Origin: a virus
DNA length: 32,872 bases
Reading direction: 5' to 3' (one strand)
IMG/VR virus record: IMGVR_UViG_3300030118_004217
Location: 1-32,872 of that record
Within the stretch, counting starts at the first letter, position 1, and every line of letters starts with the position of its first letter. A program made the translations under genes and the position numbers. Shown one piece after another: positions 15,192 through 23,080 of this stretch. The notes under the pieces were generated by a model, which worked only from the letters and a program-made list of their open reading frames with translations, was not told the DNA's origin and did no database searches.

Positions 15192-16168
15192 CAATTACCA
15201 CCCTGTTGTTCTCGTTCAAACTTTTCTCGTTGAAGTCGTTCAAGTGATGGGCTCATGTTGCCAACCACAGCGGCAGTACCCGGCGACATCTCATCCTCTT
15301 CGTCATCGTCAGGAGCAGGTGCAGAACCTCTAAGTGCATCATTTGTCCGATTTTTATTGAACTGGTCGCTTTCATTTTCAATGCTGTTTATTTCAGCAGA
15401 AGCACTGTTTTCTCCCAATTGAGGTATAGAATTGCTTACTGCTACAAGACTCTGTGGGGAAACTACAGAGCCATCGGCCCTTGTTACACCTTCCATCGGG
15501 TCAACAACTCCCACCGAGCCTTCTTTTTGGCGTTGCTGGTTTCGGGCTGTTTGGTTGAACAAGTTCATACGCTCTTCTATTTCGTTTTCGGGTACCCCAG
15601 CGGCTACAAGTGATTCTCGCAAATCACGGTAGGCCTGTGCAAACTTACGATTCTCTGCACCAAATTGAGCGCCTTCTGCGGCGGCTTGTGCTCTCTGCCT
15701 TGCTCGTGCTTCTCTTGCTTGCTGAGCGGCAAGTTCGTCTTCCCGGTTCACTTCTGCAACCCGACGACGCATTGTTGCGGGATTTATACGCTCGTTGACA
15801 TCGTATCGTCTGTTGTCAAAGCGACCCTCTGCGGACATACGAGCATAGTCCCTTCTTGCCTCTTCATCCATGTCGGCCCTCGCTTGCCTTTCACGACCGA
15901 CAAACCTTCTACCAAGGCCGCGACCGAGTGCCGCTCCTTGAGCGCCTCCGCTCACCATGCTTTGAGCGAGTCCGCCAAGACTACGATGACGACCAGCAAG
16001 TGCACCAAGAACACCGACAAGTCCTCCGCCGATACCACCCAGCCTTTCTCTCATTGTCGTACCTCTTGGCCTACCGCCTCTGTTCCCACCTACCACCATG
16101 ATAGGTGGGCCACCGCTGACCGTGTTGTAATTGGGCTCAATGGCCTTGACGACGAGAACCTTGTCCAT
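15191..16168 (-). CDS. Gly/Arg-rich coiled-coil protein upstream of terminase
   Basis: 325 residues; ATG 16168 overlaps the upstream TGA. Residues about 25-90 are Gly-, Arg- and Leu-rich with a short hydrophobic Gly stretch (GGIGGGLVGVLGALAG) that could insert in or lie on a membrane. Residues 95-215 are very charged and helical (EDELAAQQAREARARQRAQA), consistent with a long coil. The C-terminus is acidic and disordered. No family is recognised. A hydrophobic Gly segment followed by a coil resembles internal or ejected virion proteins, but this is a weak comparison. It is coupled to the large terminase gene. Confidence 0.68.
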   Translation of the reverse strand: MDKVLVVKAIEPNYNTVSGGPPIMVVGGNRGGRPRGTTMRERLGGIGGGLVGVLGALAGRHRSLGGLAQSMVSGGAQGAALGRGLGRRFVGRERQARADMDEEARRDYARMSAEGRFDNRRYDVNERINPATMRRRVAEVNREDELAAQQAREARARQRAQAAAEGAQFGAENRKFAQAYRDLRESLVAAGVPENEIEERMNLFNQTARNQQRQKEGSVGVVDPMEGVTRADGSVVSPQSLVAVSNSIPQLGENSASAEINSIENESDQFNKNRTNDALRGSAPAPDDDEEDEMSPGTAAVVGNMSPSLERLQREKFEREQQGGN

Positions 16169-18036
16169 CAGAACTCACCCCGCAGGAAGCCGTCAAAGTA
16201 GCCCATTTTTTTCCGAATCAAATCAATGTCGCTCACGACATCTCGGCTGGTAAGGATGTCAGGGTTCTGTTGGACTATCTCCCCTGTGACTGTGTCAAAG
16301 AATCGCTGACGAGGGTCAAGACTTTGCTGTTGTTGAAACGCTTGTTCAGCAGGCGATGCCATACGAGTTGCCATGGGTCTTGGCGCAACACCGACCGTGC
16401 CACCAGCCATGGGTGGAGGTGCCGCACGAGGTACAGGTTCAGGCGCAGGTGCCATACCGCCACCCACGCCACCGCCCATCATAGGCTCTTCTCGCACTGT
16501 AGAACCTTCGGGAGCAAGCATGTGGTTGCCGTGATAAACGCGAGATTGCCAGTGTTCAGGGGCATCGTATCGCCCAAAGTCGGGCACAGGCGTCTCAAGG
16601 TTGTGGTCTTCATAATTGGTGGGGATGTCGCCGAAACTGAAACGCTCGTGTCCACTGACTCCGAGCAACTTGTCAATAACACCTTGCACTTTGTCTCTGT
16701 ACTCGTCGCTGACTTTGGATTCTGCATCAGAGGCTCGCAGTTGTGTCAAAACACGCTCAAGTGCTTCATCTTGCGATGCGCCTTCGGCCATAAGCCTGCC
16801 TGCGGCGTTACTCAAATGCGCTACCATTTCCTCTGCTCTATGTTTGGAAGACCGAGCGAATGGCGTCTTTTCAGTCAAATCTGCACCCTTCGCATGCTGA
16901 TGATGAAGACTGTAGGTGTCTTGTTTATGATGAGACCCGATACCTCGGATAATTGGACGAAGAACGCCCCCTACACCTTCGCCACTGTCAGAGTTGATGC
17001 CGTGTATTTTTTCTTGAAACAGGAGGCGAATCATGGCCGACCTTGCGATTTGGTTGAGTTCTTCGGGGCTGTGTTCGTGGTCCAGCCCCAACTGGTCAAA
17101 CATGGCCTGCAATTTTTCTCCGTTGAATCCAGCGCCAGCGCCTCTACCACCAGCACCCATCATCCTGAACGCATCGTTTGGCATCAACTCAGCAAGTTGG
17201 TGAGCGTGAACTTCGGGGTGCATCCTTCGGTCCGACATGGACTGACGCTGGTCGGCTGTCAAGTAATGGTCAGGTAACTGACCTGTGTTTTGGTAATTTT
17301 TAAAATCTTGACTTTGAATAGACTGAACAATGCCACCGCTGAGGTCGCCGGGAAGCAAGCGATTGTACTTCACATATCGCAGATTGTTGACCATTTTTGG
17401 GTCAACACCGTAGTCCCTCAGCACTTCGCCCAACTCTCGGTTAAAATGAGTGTACCCTCCATCAATCCAAGTACCCTCTGCCCCGCCGGGGACATTTCCG
17501 ACATTCAATGAGTAGGTCATGAGCGGGCGTGGTCCGCCTTCGTGAATAGGGTCAGCACCTCTGACGAGTCTTCTATGCGTATCTGTTTTGTTGTCGTAAT
17601 ACCTTGAAGCATGCACTTTGCGCCATTGAGGGCTATCAAAGTCAGGAAGCGTGTGGTTGGACTGTCCTTTACCATGAGCAACATCGTGGCGACGGTTGTA
17701 AAGGTCAATGGCCTGTTGCATAACAGTCTGTGCTGACCTTGGGTCAAGTCCAAAGTCTCGCATCAATTCACGGTGCATCCAATCAATGGGGTGAAGACCG
17801 CCCTCCAGCAGTTCGCCCGTCTCAGGGTGATGATTGAACGGCGGGTGGTCGTGTTCTTCGGGGTCGTCGCTGATTCCGGCTGGCGTCGGAGCCCACCCGT
17901 GAGCCATTTGACCGTCAAAAGTCAGCCCTGCGGACTTCAAAAGCGGCCTGTTCAGCGCTTTCAGAAAGTGATTTGTCCCGAAAAACGGGGTCTGTTTGCG
18001 TAGGTAACTGGTCGCAGGAAGGTGAACTTTCCACAT
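16168..18036 (-). CDS. 622-residue His-rich virion-like protein, function unknown
   Basis: ATG 18036 overlaps the preceding TGA, with GGGAGGG seven bases upstream. The N-terminal half is rich in His, Asp, Arg and Tyr (HPPFNHHPETGELLEGG), like parts of the giant protein and of the 267-residue protein at 27504-28307; the three may share an ancestor or structural style. Residues about 255-335 include a helical segment with QAMFDQLGLDHEHSPEELNQ, comparable with LMQQLGLDPSNEYHNAT in the giant protein. A Pro/Ala/Met-rich linker lies near residues 515-575. There is no enzyme motif or membrane segment. It is probably a structural or internal virion protein; the exact role is unknown. Confidence 0.7.
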   Translation of the reverse strand: MWKVHLPATSYLRKQTPFFGTNHFLKALNRPLLKSAGLTFDGQMAHGWAPTPAGISDDPEEHDHPPFNHHPETGELLEGGLHPIDWMHRELMRDFGLDPRSAQTVMQQAIDLYNRRHDVAHGKGQSNHTLPDFDSPQWRKVHASRYYDNKTDTHRRLVRGADPIHEGGPRPLMTYSLNVGNVPGGAEGTWIDGGYTHFNRELGEVLRDYGVDPKMVNNLRYVKYNRLLPGDLSGGIVQSIQSQDFKNYQNTGQLPDHYLTADQRQSMSDRRMHPEVHAHQLAELMPNDAFRMMGAGGRGAGAGFNGEKLQAMFDQLGLDHEHSPEELNQIARSAMIRLLFQEKIHGINSDSGEGVGGVLRPIIRGIGSHHKQDTYSLHHQHAKGADLTEKTPFARSSKHRAEEMVAHLSNAAGRLMAEGASQDEALERVLTQLRASDAESKVSDEYRDKVQGVIDKLLGVSGHERFSFGDIPTNYEDHNLETPVPDFGRYDAPEHWQSRVYHGNHMLAPEGSTVREEPMMGGGVGGGMAPAPEPVPRAAPPPMAGGTVGVAPRPMATRMASPAEQAFQQQQSLDPRQRFFDTVTGEIVQQNPDILTSRDVVSDIDLIRKKMGYFDGFLRGEF

Positions 18037-19163
18037 CAGCCGACCCTCCCGCTCCCCTTAGCGGCAAAGAGAAGGCTGGGAGCGCCCCAGTTCTTGGGGT
18101 CGTCTTCCAAATTTTCGGTAGCACCTTCCGGCTTGGTGGTGCTGTCTTGCGCTTCACGATGTCCCGCCTCACGATTGTTGCCGTGACCGCCTTGCGCCGC
18201 CGCTTTTTTGCTTTTTTCTCTGCGTTCTAAAGCGTCTTTGAGGTCTCGCATGAGCCTTCGCATCTGTGTGAACTGCATGTAGTTCATTTTCTTCCGCACT
18301 TCTTCCATGTCAGCACGGATGCCTTCAACAGACTTGCCAAAACTTTTACCTCTCTCTCGGATTGTTTTTGGCTCTTTGATTTGACCTGAGCCGCCCACCT
18401 TGGGAACGCGTGGATTGTAATCAGTTTCGGCACCGATGCCGTGCCCCGTTGGGATTTGAGGAATATTCCCCATGAGTTTTCGGCGTGCCTGCGTAGCCTG
18501 TTGCTGTCCGTACTTTTGTGCATCCAGTCGCAGGGGCTGTTTGGTTTCAACGCCCAAGTGCGTTCGGTGAACAGCCAGTGGCGCTCGGTCCAATCCTCGT
18601 TTTTTGCCGGGACTGATGGTCCGTGATTGTTGTTTTGAGCGACGAGAAGTGGCGGTTTCAATGCGAGCGCCACCCGGTTGAATCTCAAACTGAGACTGTC
18701 GCCATGTCTTGTCCTTGCTTCGCCCTGCTTCGTCCAACTTGGATTTCATCAGCGACGACCAAGCATCTTCCATCGGCTCACCCGTAGCGAGCATGCCGCC
18801 GGGTGCTGGCATGGTGCCCGTAGCATCGCCGATGCTGAGGTTACCCATGTCAGGCATACCGGTCATGGCTCCAAATTGCTGACCTTCATTGAACTGGTCA
18901 CTCATTTCAAGCGGGTCTTCCTCTTCTTCCATAAGCGGAGGCATCATTGGCGGGTCTTGCTTGGGTATGGTGATTTGCAGGTGAGGCAGTGTTTCACTCA
19001 TCACAGGCTTTTCTTTCTCTGCCTGCTTTTTGTCGCGCATGATTTCCATTTGCTCGGGGTCGCCACCACCGTGCTTGTAGTCATCATCGTCTTTGGAATA
19101 CCCAAGATTGGACTCGCTACGAGGCGAGTACATGCGAGTGTCCGAACCGGTCGCCATTGGCAC
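18036..19163 (-). CDS. 375-residue disordered basic/acidic protein with AW and FEIQP motifs
   Basis: GTG 19163 is chosen because GAGGTGA lies five bases upstream; an ATG six bases later is possible. The N-terminal 130 residues are acidic and rich in Met and Pro. Around residue 135 comes EDAWSSLMKSKLDEAG, then QFEIQPGGARIE near 162, both echoing motifs found in other proteins of this virus. The C-terminal half is strongly basic and helical (RADMEEVRKKMNYMQFTQMR) and ends in a low-complexity tail. It lies directly after the zinc-HTH gene and before the 622-residue gene. No family is recognised; it is probably a virion or DNA-associated protein. Confidence 0.66.
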   Translation of the reverse strand: MPMATGSDTRMYSPRSESNLGYSKDDDDYKHGGGDPEQMEIMRDKKQAEKEKPVMSETLPHLQITIPKQDPPMMPPLMEEEEDPLEMSDQFNEGQQFGAMTGMPDMGNLSIGDATGTMPAPGGMLATGEPMEDAWSSLMKSKLDEAGRSKDKTWRQSQFEIQPGGARIETATSRRSKQQSRTISPGKKRGLDRAPLAVHRTHLGVETKQPLRLDAQKYGQQQATQARRKLMGNIPQIPTGHGIGAETDYNPRVPKVGGSGQIKEPKTIRERGKSFGKSVEGIRADMEEVRKKMNYMQFTQMRRLMRDLKDALERREKSKKAAAQGGHGNNREAGHREAQDSTTKPEGATENLEDDPKNWGAPSLLFAAKGSGRVG

Positions 19164-19173
19164 TCATTTCACC

Positions 19174-19875
19174 TCACAAAATGTCAAGGATGTCTTCATC
19201 CACTGTGCCGTCAGCATTGGCGAGCAGGCTGGCTTTGACTCGCTTCCAAACATCGGGGCTTTCCTTGCCCAATTCAACTTTCAGAACATTGATGGTGTTG
19301 TTGGCAACATTGGTCGTTGGCTCAGCCCACTTCTCTTGATAGGCCGTCAAGTCCTTGAGTGTCTCTCTGACTTCCTTGTGCAGTCGTACCATGTCACTGA
19401 TAACACCGTCGTCGTGAATGTTGGTCTCCAACATGTACTGAGCCAGTTTTCCATTGAGTCCTTGGACATTGTTTCGTAGGATGTCCACCTCTTCGCCGAC
19501 TTTGATAGCCACAACTGCCGCCGAACTCTTCTTGACAAGCGGTTGAAAGTGATGTTTCATGTGCCGGTACACCGAATCCTCACTGCACTCCAATTCGTCG
19601 GCGATACTTTGACAGGTGCGGTCACCTTCAAAGTACGCAACCTCCAACGCACTGCGGTGGTCGCTGGTGCAGACTGCACACGAGTGGTTCGCAGTGCTGT
19701 GATATTCGCCAACATGATTCTTCATGTGCCGCTCTGCTGTGTTGCTCCGCCAACCCATGTCTTTGTCCATAACTTGAGGGTTGGCGATGCCGTCAATGAT
19801 GCTCTGTTCAAGAGCGTCACGGTCGTCGTGCTGACAGAAAGGACAACTCCGCTTAGTCTGACGAACCCCTCCCAT
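19174..19875 (-). CDS. Tandem zinc/HTH DNA-binding protein, small-terminase candidate
   Basis: 233 residues from ATG 19875, without Shine-Dalgarno but with a TATA-like box about 26 bases upstream. Two related modules are visible: Cys11-x2-Cys14 with RHMKNH at 49-54, and Cys66-x2-Cys69 with RHMKHH at 104-109. Each has a helical centre; the second (SIADELECSEDSVYRHM) reads as a helix-turn-helix. Cys2-His2 plus HTH modules of this type occur in phage small terminases and DNA-packaging regulators. The C-terminal half is helical and could oligomerise. It begins the transcription unit that includes large terminase, which supports a recognition role in packaging; the assignment remains tentative. 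Confidence 0.75.
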   Translation of the reverse strand: MGGVRQTKRSCPFCQHDDRDALEQSIIDGIANPQVMDKDMGWRSNTAERHMKNHVGEYHSTANHSCAVCTSDHRSALEVAYFEGDRTCQSIADELECSEDSVYRHMKHHFQPLVKKSSAAVVAIKVGEEVDILRNNVQGLNGKLAQYMLETNIHDDGVISDMVRLHKEVRETLKDLTAYQEKWAEPTTNVANNTINVLKVELGKESPDVWKRVKASLLANADGTVDEDILDIL

Positions 19876-19896
19876 ACCGTACCGCAGGAGGACGGC

Positions 19897-19904
19897 ATGA
19901 ATAA
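19897..19904 (-). promoter_or_regulatory. TATA-like box for the packaging unit
   Basis: On the minus strand TTATTCAT is centred about 26 bases before ATG 19875, which has no ribosome site. The spacing fits a leaderless archaeal transcript. It is only a few bases from the divergent plus-strand box at 19906-19919. Confidence 0.45.
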
Positions 19905-19905
19905 C

Positions 19906-19919
19906 CTTTTTGAATAAAA
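19906..19919 (+). promoter_or_regulatory. TATA-like box for the plus-strand zinc-finger gene
   Basis: The AT-rich stretch TTTTTGAATAAAA on the plus strand lies 17-30 bases before ATG 19936, which lacks a Shine-Dalgarno. It suits a leaderless start. The gene therefore carries its own promoter inside a region otherwise transcribed leftward. Confidence 0.42.
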
Positions 19920-19935
19920 CGACCTACCAACACCG

Positions 19936-20256
19936 ATGAAATTGCCTCGCATCAAGCCCAAAATCATGGGTGTCCCTGTTTCTATAGAGACGGCGAGAAA
20001 CTTGTCACGGGCCGGTAGAGACATCGCTTTGCGCCGATATGTCCCCGATGATGTCAAAAAGATTCGGCTGGACATCTGTAAAGCGTGTCCCAGTTGGAAG
20101 AACTACCGCTGTACCGAGTGCGGATGTCAGATGCGAGTCAAAACCAGCCTAACATCAAGCGAATGCCCCTTGAGGAAATGGGGAAGGCATATCCCGAGTT
20201 TAAATCTCAGAGATGCGAGAATAAATACCAGTGAGCATGAAGAACGCTCCGAATAG
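19936..20256 (+). CDS. Plus-strand zinc-finger protein (moron-like)
   Basis: A 106-residue protein with a basic N-terminus and a clear metal-binding region: CKAC near residue 49, then CTECGC near 60, then ECPLRKWG near 77. The order C-x2-C, C-x2-C-x-C, C-P-x3-KW is a pattern I know from small phage proteins of unknown function. It is the only plus-strand gene among some 30 kb of leftward genes. Its 3' end overlaps the end of the minus-strand membrane-protein gene by 57 bases, and the last 25 residues may be non-conserved. ATG 19936 is supported by the promoter position; ATG 19966 is in frame too. A regulatory or host-interaction role is possible. Confidence 0.75.
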   Translation: MKLPRIKPKIMGVPVSIETARNLSRAGRDIALRRYVPDDVKKIRLDICKACPSWKNYRCTECGCQMRVKTSLTSSECPLRKWGRHIPSLNLRDARINTSEHEERSE

Positions 20257-20442
20257 TCCCAGCACAAGGTACGCCATGGTGTTGCTGTTCATTTTGCTAC
20301 TGGATGTCACCAGTAGAATACACAGCGTGACAATGATGGTCAGAAGTTGCACCATTATCATGTCCACAATCACGCTCTTTCGTGGAGCAAAAATCTCCAT
20401 CGCCGTGTTAGACAGTCCAGCAAATCCGTAATCTCTCATCAT
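20200..20442 (-). CDS. Two-TM small membrane protein
   Basis: 80 residues from ATG 20442 (ATGATG, with GGTGAT just upstream after the previous TGA). Two hydrophobic helices are visible, about residues 24-46 (VIVDMIMVQLLTIIVTLCIL) and 54-74 (NTMAYLVLGLFGAFFMLTGI), joined by a short Ser-rich turn. There is no signal peptidase site or enzyme motif. It ends the second transcription unit, beyond the GTPase cluster, and its 3' end overlaps that of the convergent zinc-finger gene. It could be a virion membrane protein or act in host lysis or exit; nothing in the sequence decides. Confidence 0.72.
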   Translation of the reverse strand: MMRDYGFAGLSNTAMEIFAPRKSVIVDMIMVQLLTIIVTLCILLVTSSSKMNSNTMAYLVLGLFGAFFMLTGIYSRISEI

Positions 20443-20446
20443 ATTA

Positions 20447-21088
20447 TCACCGTGTCCCCATCATTCTGCCCATGAAACTACCAGCGGCGGAGCCAGCCTT
20501 GTCCATGAATCCCTCGTTGGCCAGTGCCGCACTTAGTGCGCCTCCCATCATGGACTGCTGTGCGAACGCCGCAATTTGCTGTTGTTGCATCTCTGCTTGC
20601 TGAATACCCTGCTGACTGGCCATCTGCAACGAACTGAATTGGTTTTTGACATTTTCAGCACTCATGGTCTGTAGGTTCTGAGGAAGAGAAGCGATGTCCA
20701 TTTTCATTTTGCCCTCTTTGTCGTCAATGATAAACTCGGCGTTTTTCAAGATTTCAAGCACCGAGAAACTTACGAGGTCGTTGAACATCTGTAAAAAAGT
20801 CGCCATTTGCGCTCCAACAACAAAGCGGTCAATTGGAGCAAGTGTACGCATCATGGCCAGTTGAATTTCCATTTCAGTAGGAGGTGTCATTGGCTGTTGC
20901 ATCATGCCGGGTTGCATACCCATACCGCTCATCATACCTCCTGCGAACGCATTGTTCTGCGCTTGTTGCATCATACCGTTCTGTTGTGCGAATGGGTTCA
21001 TCGGAGCGGCTACAGGCTGACCACCTGCTTGCGCTCCGAGGTTGAGGGCTCCGTTTTGTTGTTGTCCGTTGTTACCAAATAACATCAT
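20447..21088 (-). CDS. Gln/Met-rich helical protein
   Basis: 213 residues; ATGATG at 21088 follows GAGGTGA, which starts within the TGA of the upstream gene. The first 70 residues are low complexity in Gln, Met, Asn, Gly and Pro. A folded helical domain follows (about 75-150, with RTLAPIDRFVVGAQMATFLQ and FSVLEILKNAEFIIDDKEGK). The C-terminus is Gln-, Ala- and Met-rich with a small hydrophobic Gly/Ala segment. No family is recognised. It is tightly linked to the zinc-binding 333-residue gene and the GTPase gene, so it may belong to the same complex. Confidence 0.68.
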   Translation of the reverse strand: MMLFGNNGQQQNGALNLGAQAGGQPVAAPMNPFAQQNGMMQQAQNNAFAGGMMSGMGMQPGMMQQPMTPPTEMEIQLAMMRTLAPIDRFVVGAQMATFLQMFNDLVSFSVLEILKNAEFIIDDKEGKMKMDIASLPQNLQTMSAENVKNQFSSLQMASQQGIQQAEMQQQQIAAFAQQSMMGGALSAALANEGFMDKAGSAAGSFMGRMMGTR

Positions 21089-21094
21089 TTCACC

Positions 21095-22096
21095 TCATTG
21101 TGTGAACAGACCTTGCTCTGTTTGTGGGAGGGCACCTTGATTGATAACATCATTGGTCACTTCTTGGGGTAGATTTTGCCCTACACTGGGTGCCGGACTT
21201 TGCACAATCCCAAGATTACCTATGGCATCAGAGAGTGTTGGACCCATGTTGGCCATTTCTTGTTGGAACAGGCGCAAATCAAAGACAATCATAGTCACAT
21301 CATTGATACCTGTTTCGGGGTTTTTGTAATGAAGAAGGTTGATGCCGTTGTAGGTTTTGGAGTCCTTTTCCAACTGCATGAAGAACGGTTCGTATTTTTT
21401 GAGCAGTTCAGGTGTGTTGTCTTTTTTCTTCACAATAGAAATGGGCACAGCGACTGTTGAAACACCTTTTTTGACCATTTCACGCATGCCAGTCTTGGTT
21501 TTGTTGTGGTCTTTGTCAGCCTCTGCTTCCCACTTACACAACAAATGGTAGAGGTGAAGATGCTCAGGGCAATAGGTACCCTTCATTTTGCGACCGTTGG
21601 TGACCTGTTCCCGTGCCACAAACGGCTCGGGCGTGCCAGTTACTGGGTTTTTCCAGTACATCTCCCACAAACTTTTGCCGGTTTCTTCATCGGTTATCTT
21701 TGCGTACAAATTGTCGTATTTGATGAGTTCTTCACAGTCACAGCCGTCAATAACACAGAGATTGCTTTGCCGATTGTAGCGGTATTTGCGCCCCCAAACC
21801 CAACGCAGAGGGTTGTACCAAGCCCTTTTCGTCGGCGTCAATAACCTACGAGCCTGTTTGATGTCCTGCTTGCGGGCTTTGCGTGGGTCAGGGTGACGGC
21901 TTGGATAAAAGTTCACTTTGGGAACCTCAATGTTTTGTTTAGCCATTTCCTGCATACCTTGCTGTGCGGCTTGCATTTCCAACAACTGCTCGTGACTGGC
22001 GTTACCTTGTTGCCCCAGCGCCACCAAATGCGATTGACTCATGTTTGCCAAGTTGGCGTCACTTTGTGGCACTCCATATCCTCTTAGTCTCATCAT
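21095..22096 (-). CDS. 333-residue protein with Cys/His metal site
   Basis: ATGATG at 22096, four bases after the GTPase stop. Residues 60-110 are very basic (Arg/Lys) with Trp and Tyr. A probable zinc site follows: Cys114, Cys119 and Cys121 in LCVIDGCDCEE, and Cys176, His179, His181, His184 and Cys187 in YCPEHLHLYHLLCKW. The middle (residues about 210-290) looks like a mixed alpha/beta domain (VAVPISIVKKKDNTPELLKK, INDVTMIVFDLRLFQQEM). The tail is Gln- and Pro-rich. I do not recognise the family. The coupling to the GTPase gene suggests a partner of the GTPase, which is an inference. Confidence 0.7.
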   Translation of the reverse strand: MMRLRGYGVPQSDANLANMSQSHLVALGQQGNASHEQLLEMQAAQQGMQEMAKQNIEVPKVNFYPSRHPDPRKARKQDIKQARRLLTPTKRAWYNPLRWVWGRKYRYNRQSNLCVIDGCDCEELIKYDNLYAKITDEETGKSLWEMYWKNPVTGTPEPFVAREQVTNGRKMKGTYCPEHLHLYHLLCKWEAEADKDHNKTKTGMREMVKKGVSTVAVPISIVKKKDNTPELLKKYEPFFMQLEKDSKTYNGINLLHYKNPETGINDVTMIVFDLRLFQQEMANMGPTLSDAIGNLGIVQSPAPSVGQNLPQEVTNDVINQGALPQTEQGLFTQ

Positions 22097-22100
22097 ATCA

Positions 22101-22817
22101 TCAACTCAACAAATCCAACATTGTGTTTTCTACATTCCATCCAATCTTTGTGGCCATCATTCCCCTCTTCGTAGGAACACCCGCTTTTTGGAGGCGCACG
22201 AGGTCTTCTCGGAATGGGTCAAACATTTTATGTTCTCCGAGCCTCTGCTGTTGCCATAAAATATTTGCTTGGTCATCCCACCACTCGTCCGCTTTGTTCG
22301 CCACCAGCATGATAACTTTTGGAGCATATTTCTTACCTTTCCAACGACTTTTGAGTGTGCGATAGCGATATTGCCTGTGAACGATAGCGTCTACGAGAAA
22401 CTTGAATCCTCCGACAGCCTGAACGGCTGGGTCACCTCCTTGCGTACAGCGGTGGTCAAACAGAAAAACAATCGCTTCCACCTGCCTTGCTACCATGTCG
22501 TCCGTCCACAAATTCCAAAACCGCTCCTCTCCGGCGATGTCAGCCGAGTACACCACTCGTTTGTCGCCTTTCCAACTGACTCGTTTGCGAGTTGCACCGG
22601 GAAGTAAAAAACGATTGATGCCGGGTACCTTGAAGTGCTTCGTTCGTTCGCTCATGGGAATGTCTTCCATTTCTCCGGGCGTCGTCATGTAGCGGTCAAG
22701 TGTCGTTTTACCAACCATGGTCGGTCCGTAGACGCCAACTCTTCTCGGCTTCCAGTAGTGGTACAACTCTTTGGCGAACACAACGCCACCGACAAGTGCG
22801 CTACCTCCCAATGACAT
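22101..22817 (-). CDS. Ras-superfamily-type small GTPase with hydrophobic N-terminus
   Basis: 238 residues; ATG 22817 shares its A with the upstream TGA and follows GGGGAG by six bases. An upstream in-frame extension has no ribosome site. All main G-motifs are visible: G1 P-loop GPTMVGKTT at 31-39; G3 DIAGEERFW starting near 93, like DxxGQE/E; G4 NKAD near 173-176; G5-like ATKIGWNVENTM near the C-terminus, like SAKxGxNVEE in Rab/Ras proteins. The Thr-rich stretch after the P-loop could hold G2. Residues 3-21 are hydrophobic (GGSALVGGVVFAKEL) and could anchor it in a membrane, as in signal-recognition-particle receptor beta. It is flanked by membrane-protein genes. Nucleotide binding is likely; the cellular role is unknown. 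Confidence 0.88.
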   Translation of the reverse strand: MSLGGSALVGGVVFAKELYHYWKPRRVGVYGPTMVGKTTLDRYMTTPGEMEDIPMSERTKHFKVPGINRFLLPGATRKRVSWKGDKRVVYSADIAGEERFWNLWTDDMVARQVEAIVFLFDHRCTQGGDPAVQAVGGFKFLVDAIVHRQYRYRTLKSRWKGKKYAPKVIMLVANKADEWWDDQANILWQQQRLGEHKMFDPFREDLVRLQKAGVPTKRGMMATKIGWNVENTMLDLLS

Positions 22818-23074
22818 CAGTCTCTCCCCGAAAAAATAGCGTCCGACCAACTCTGTAACTTTTCTTTCAACCAATCACCTGACGACTCCCACAAATTCCA
22901 ATCGGTGTAAAACTCAAAGGCACTGACGGTGAACGCCGTTGTTGTTGAAAAAACCAAGACTTTGACCCAACCCCATCCACGCTCGTACGCCACATCCACT
23001 GTGTTGGCGATGTGCATGCTACGGAGGGTTTCCTCCACAGCGTCGTCGCTGGGGGTCTTGAAAATCCGACCCAT
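22817..23074 (-). CDS. Small membrane-associated protein
   Basis: 85 residues from ATG 23074; a GTGATG lies a few bases upstream. The N-terminal 35 residues are polar and helical. Residues about 36-56 (WVKVLVFSTTTAFTVSAFEF) form one probable membrane helix, followed by a Trp-rich amphipathic tail (TDWNLWESSGDWLKEKLQSW). Its stop codon overlaps the GTPase start, so the two are translationally coupled. It is a good candidate for the membrane receptor or anchor of the GTPase, an inference from coupling only. No family is recognised. Confidence 0.7.
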   Translation of the reverse strand: MGRIFKTPSDDAVEETLRSMHIANTVDVAYERGWGWVKVLVFSTTTAFTVSAFEFYTDWNLWESSGDWLKEKLQSWSDAIFSGRD

Positions 23075-23080
23075 GAAACA

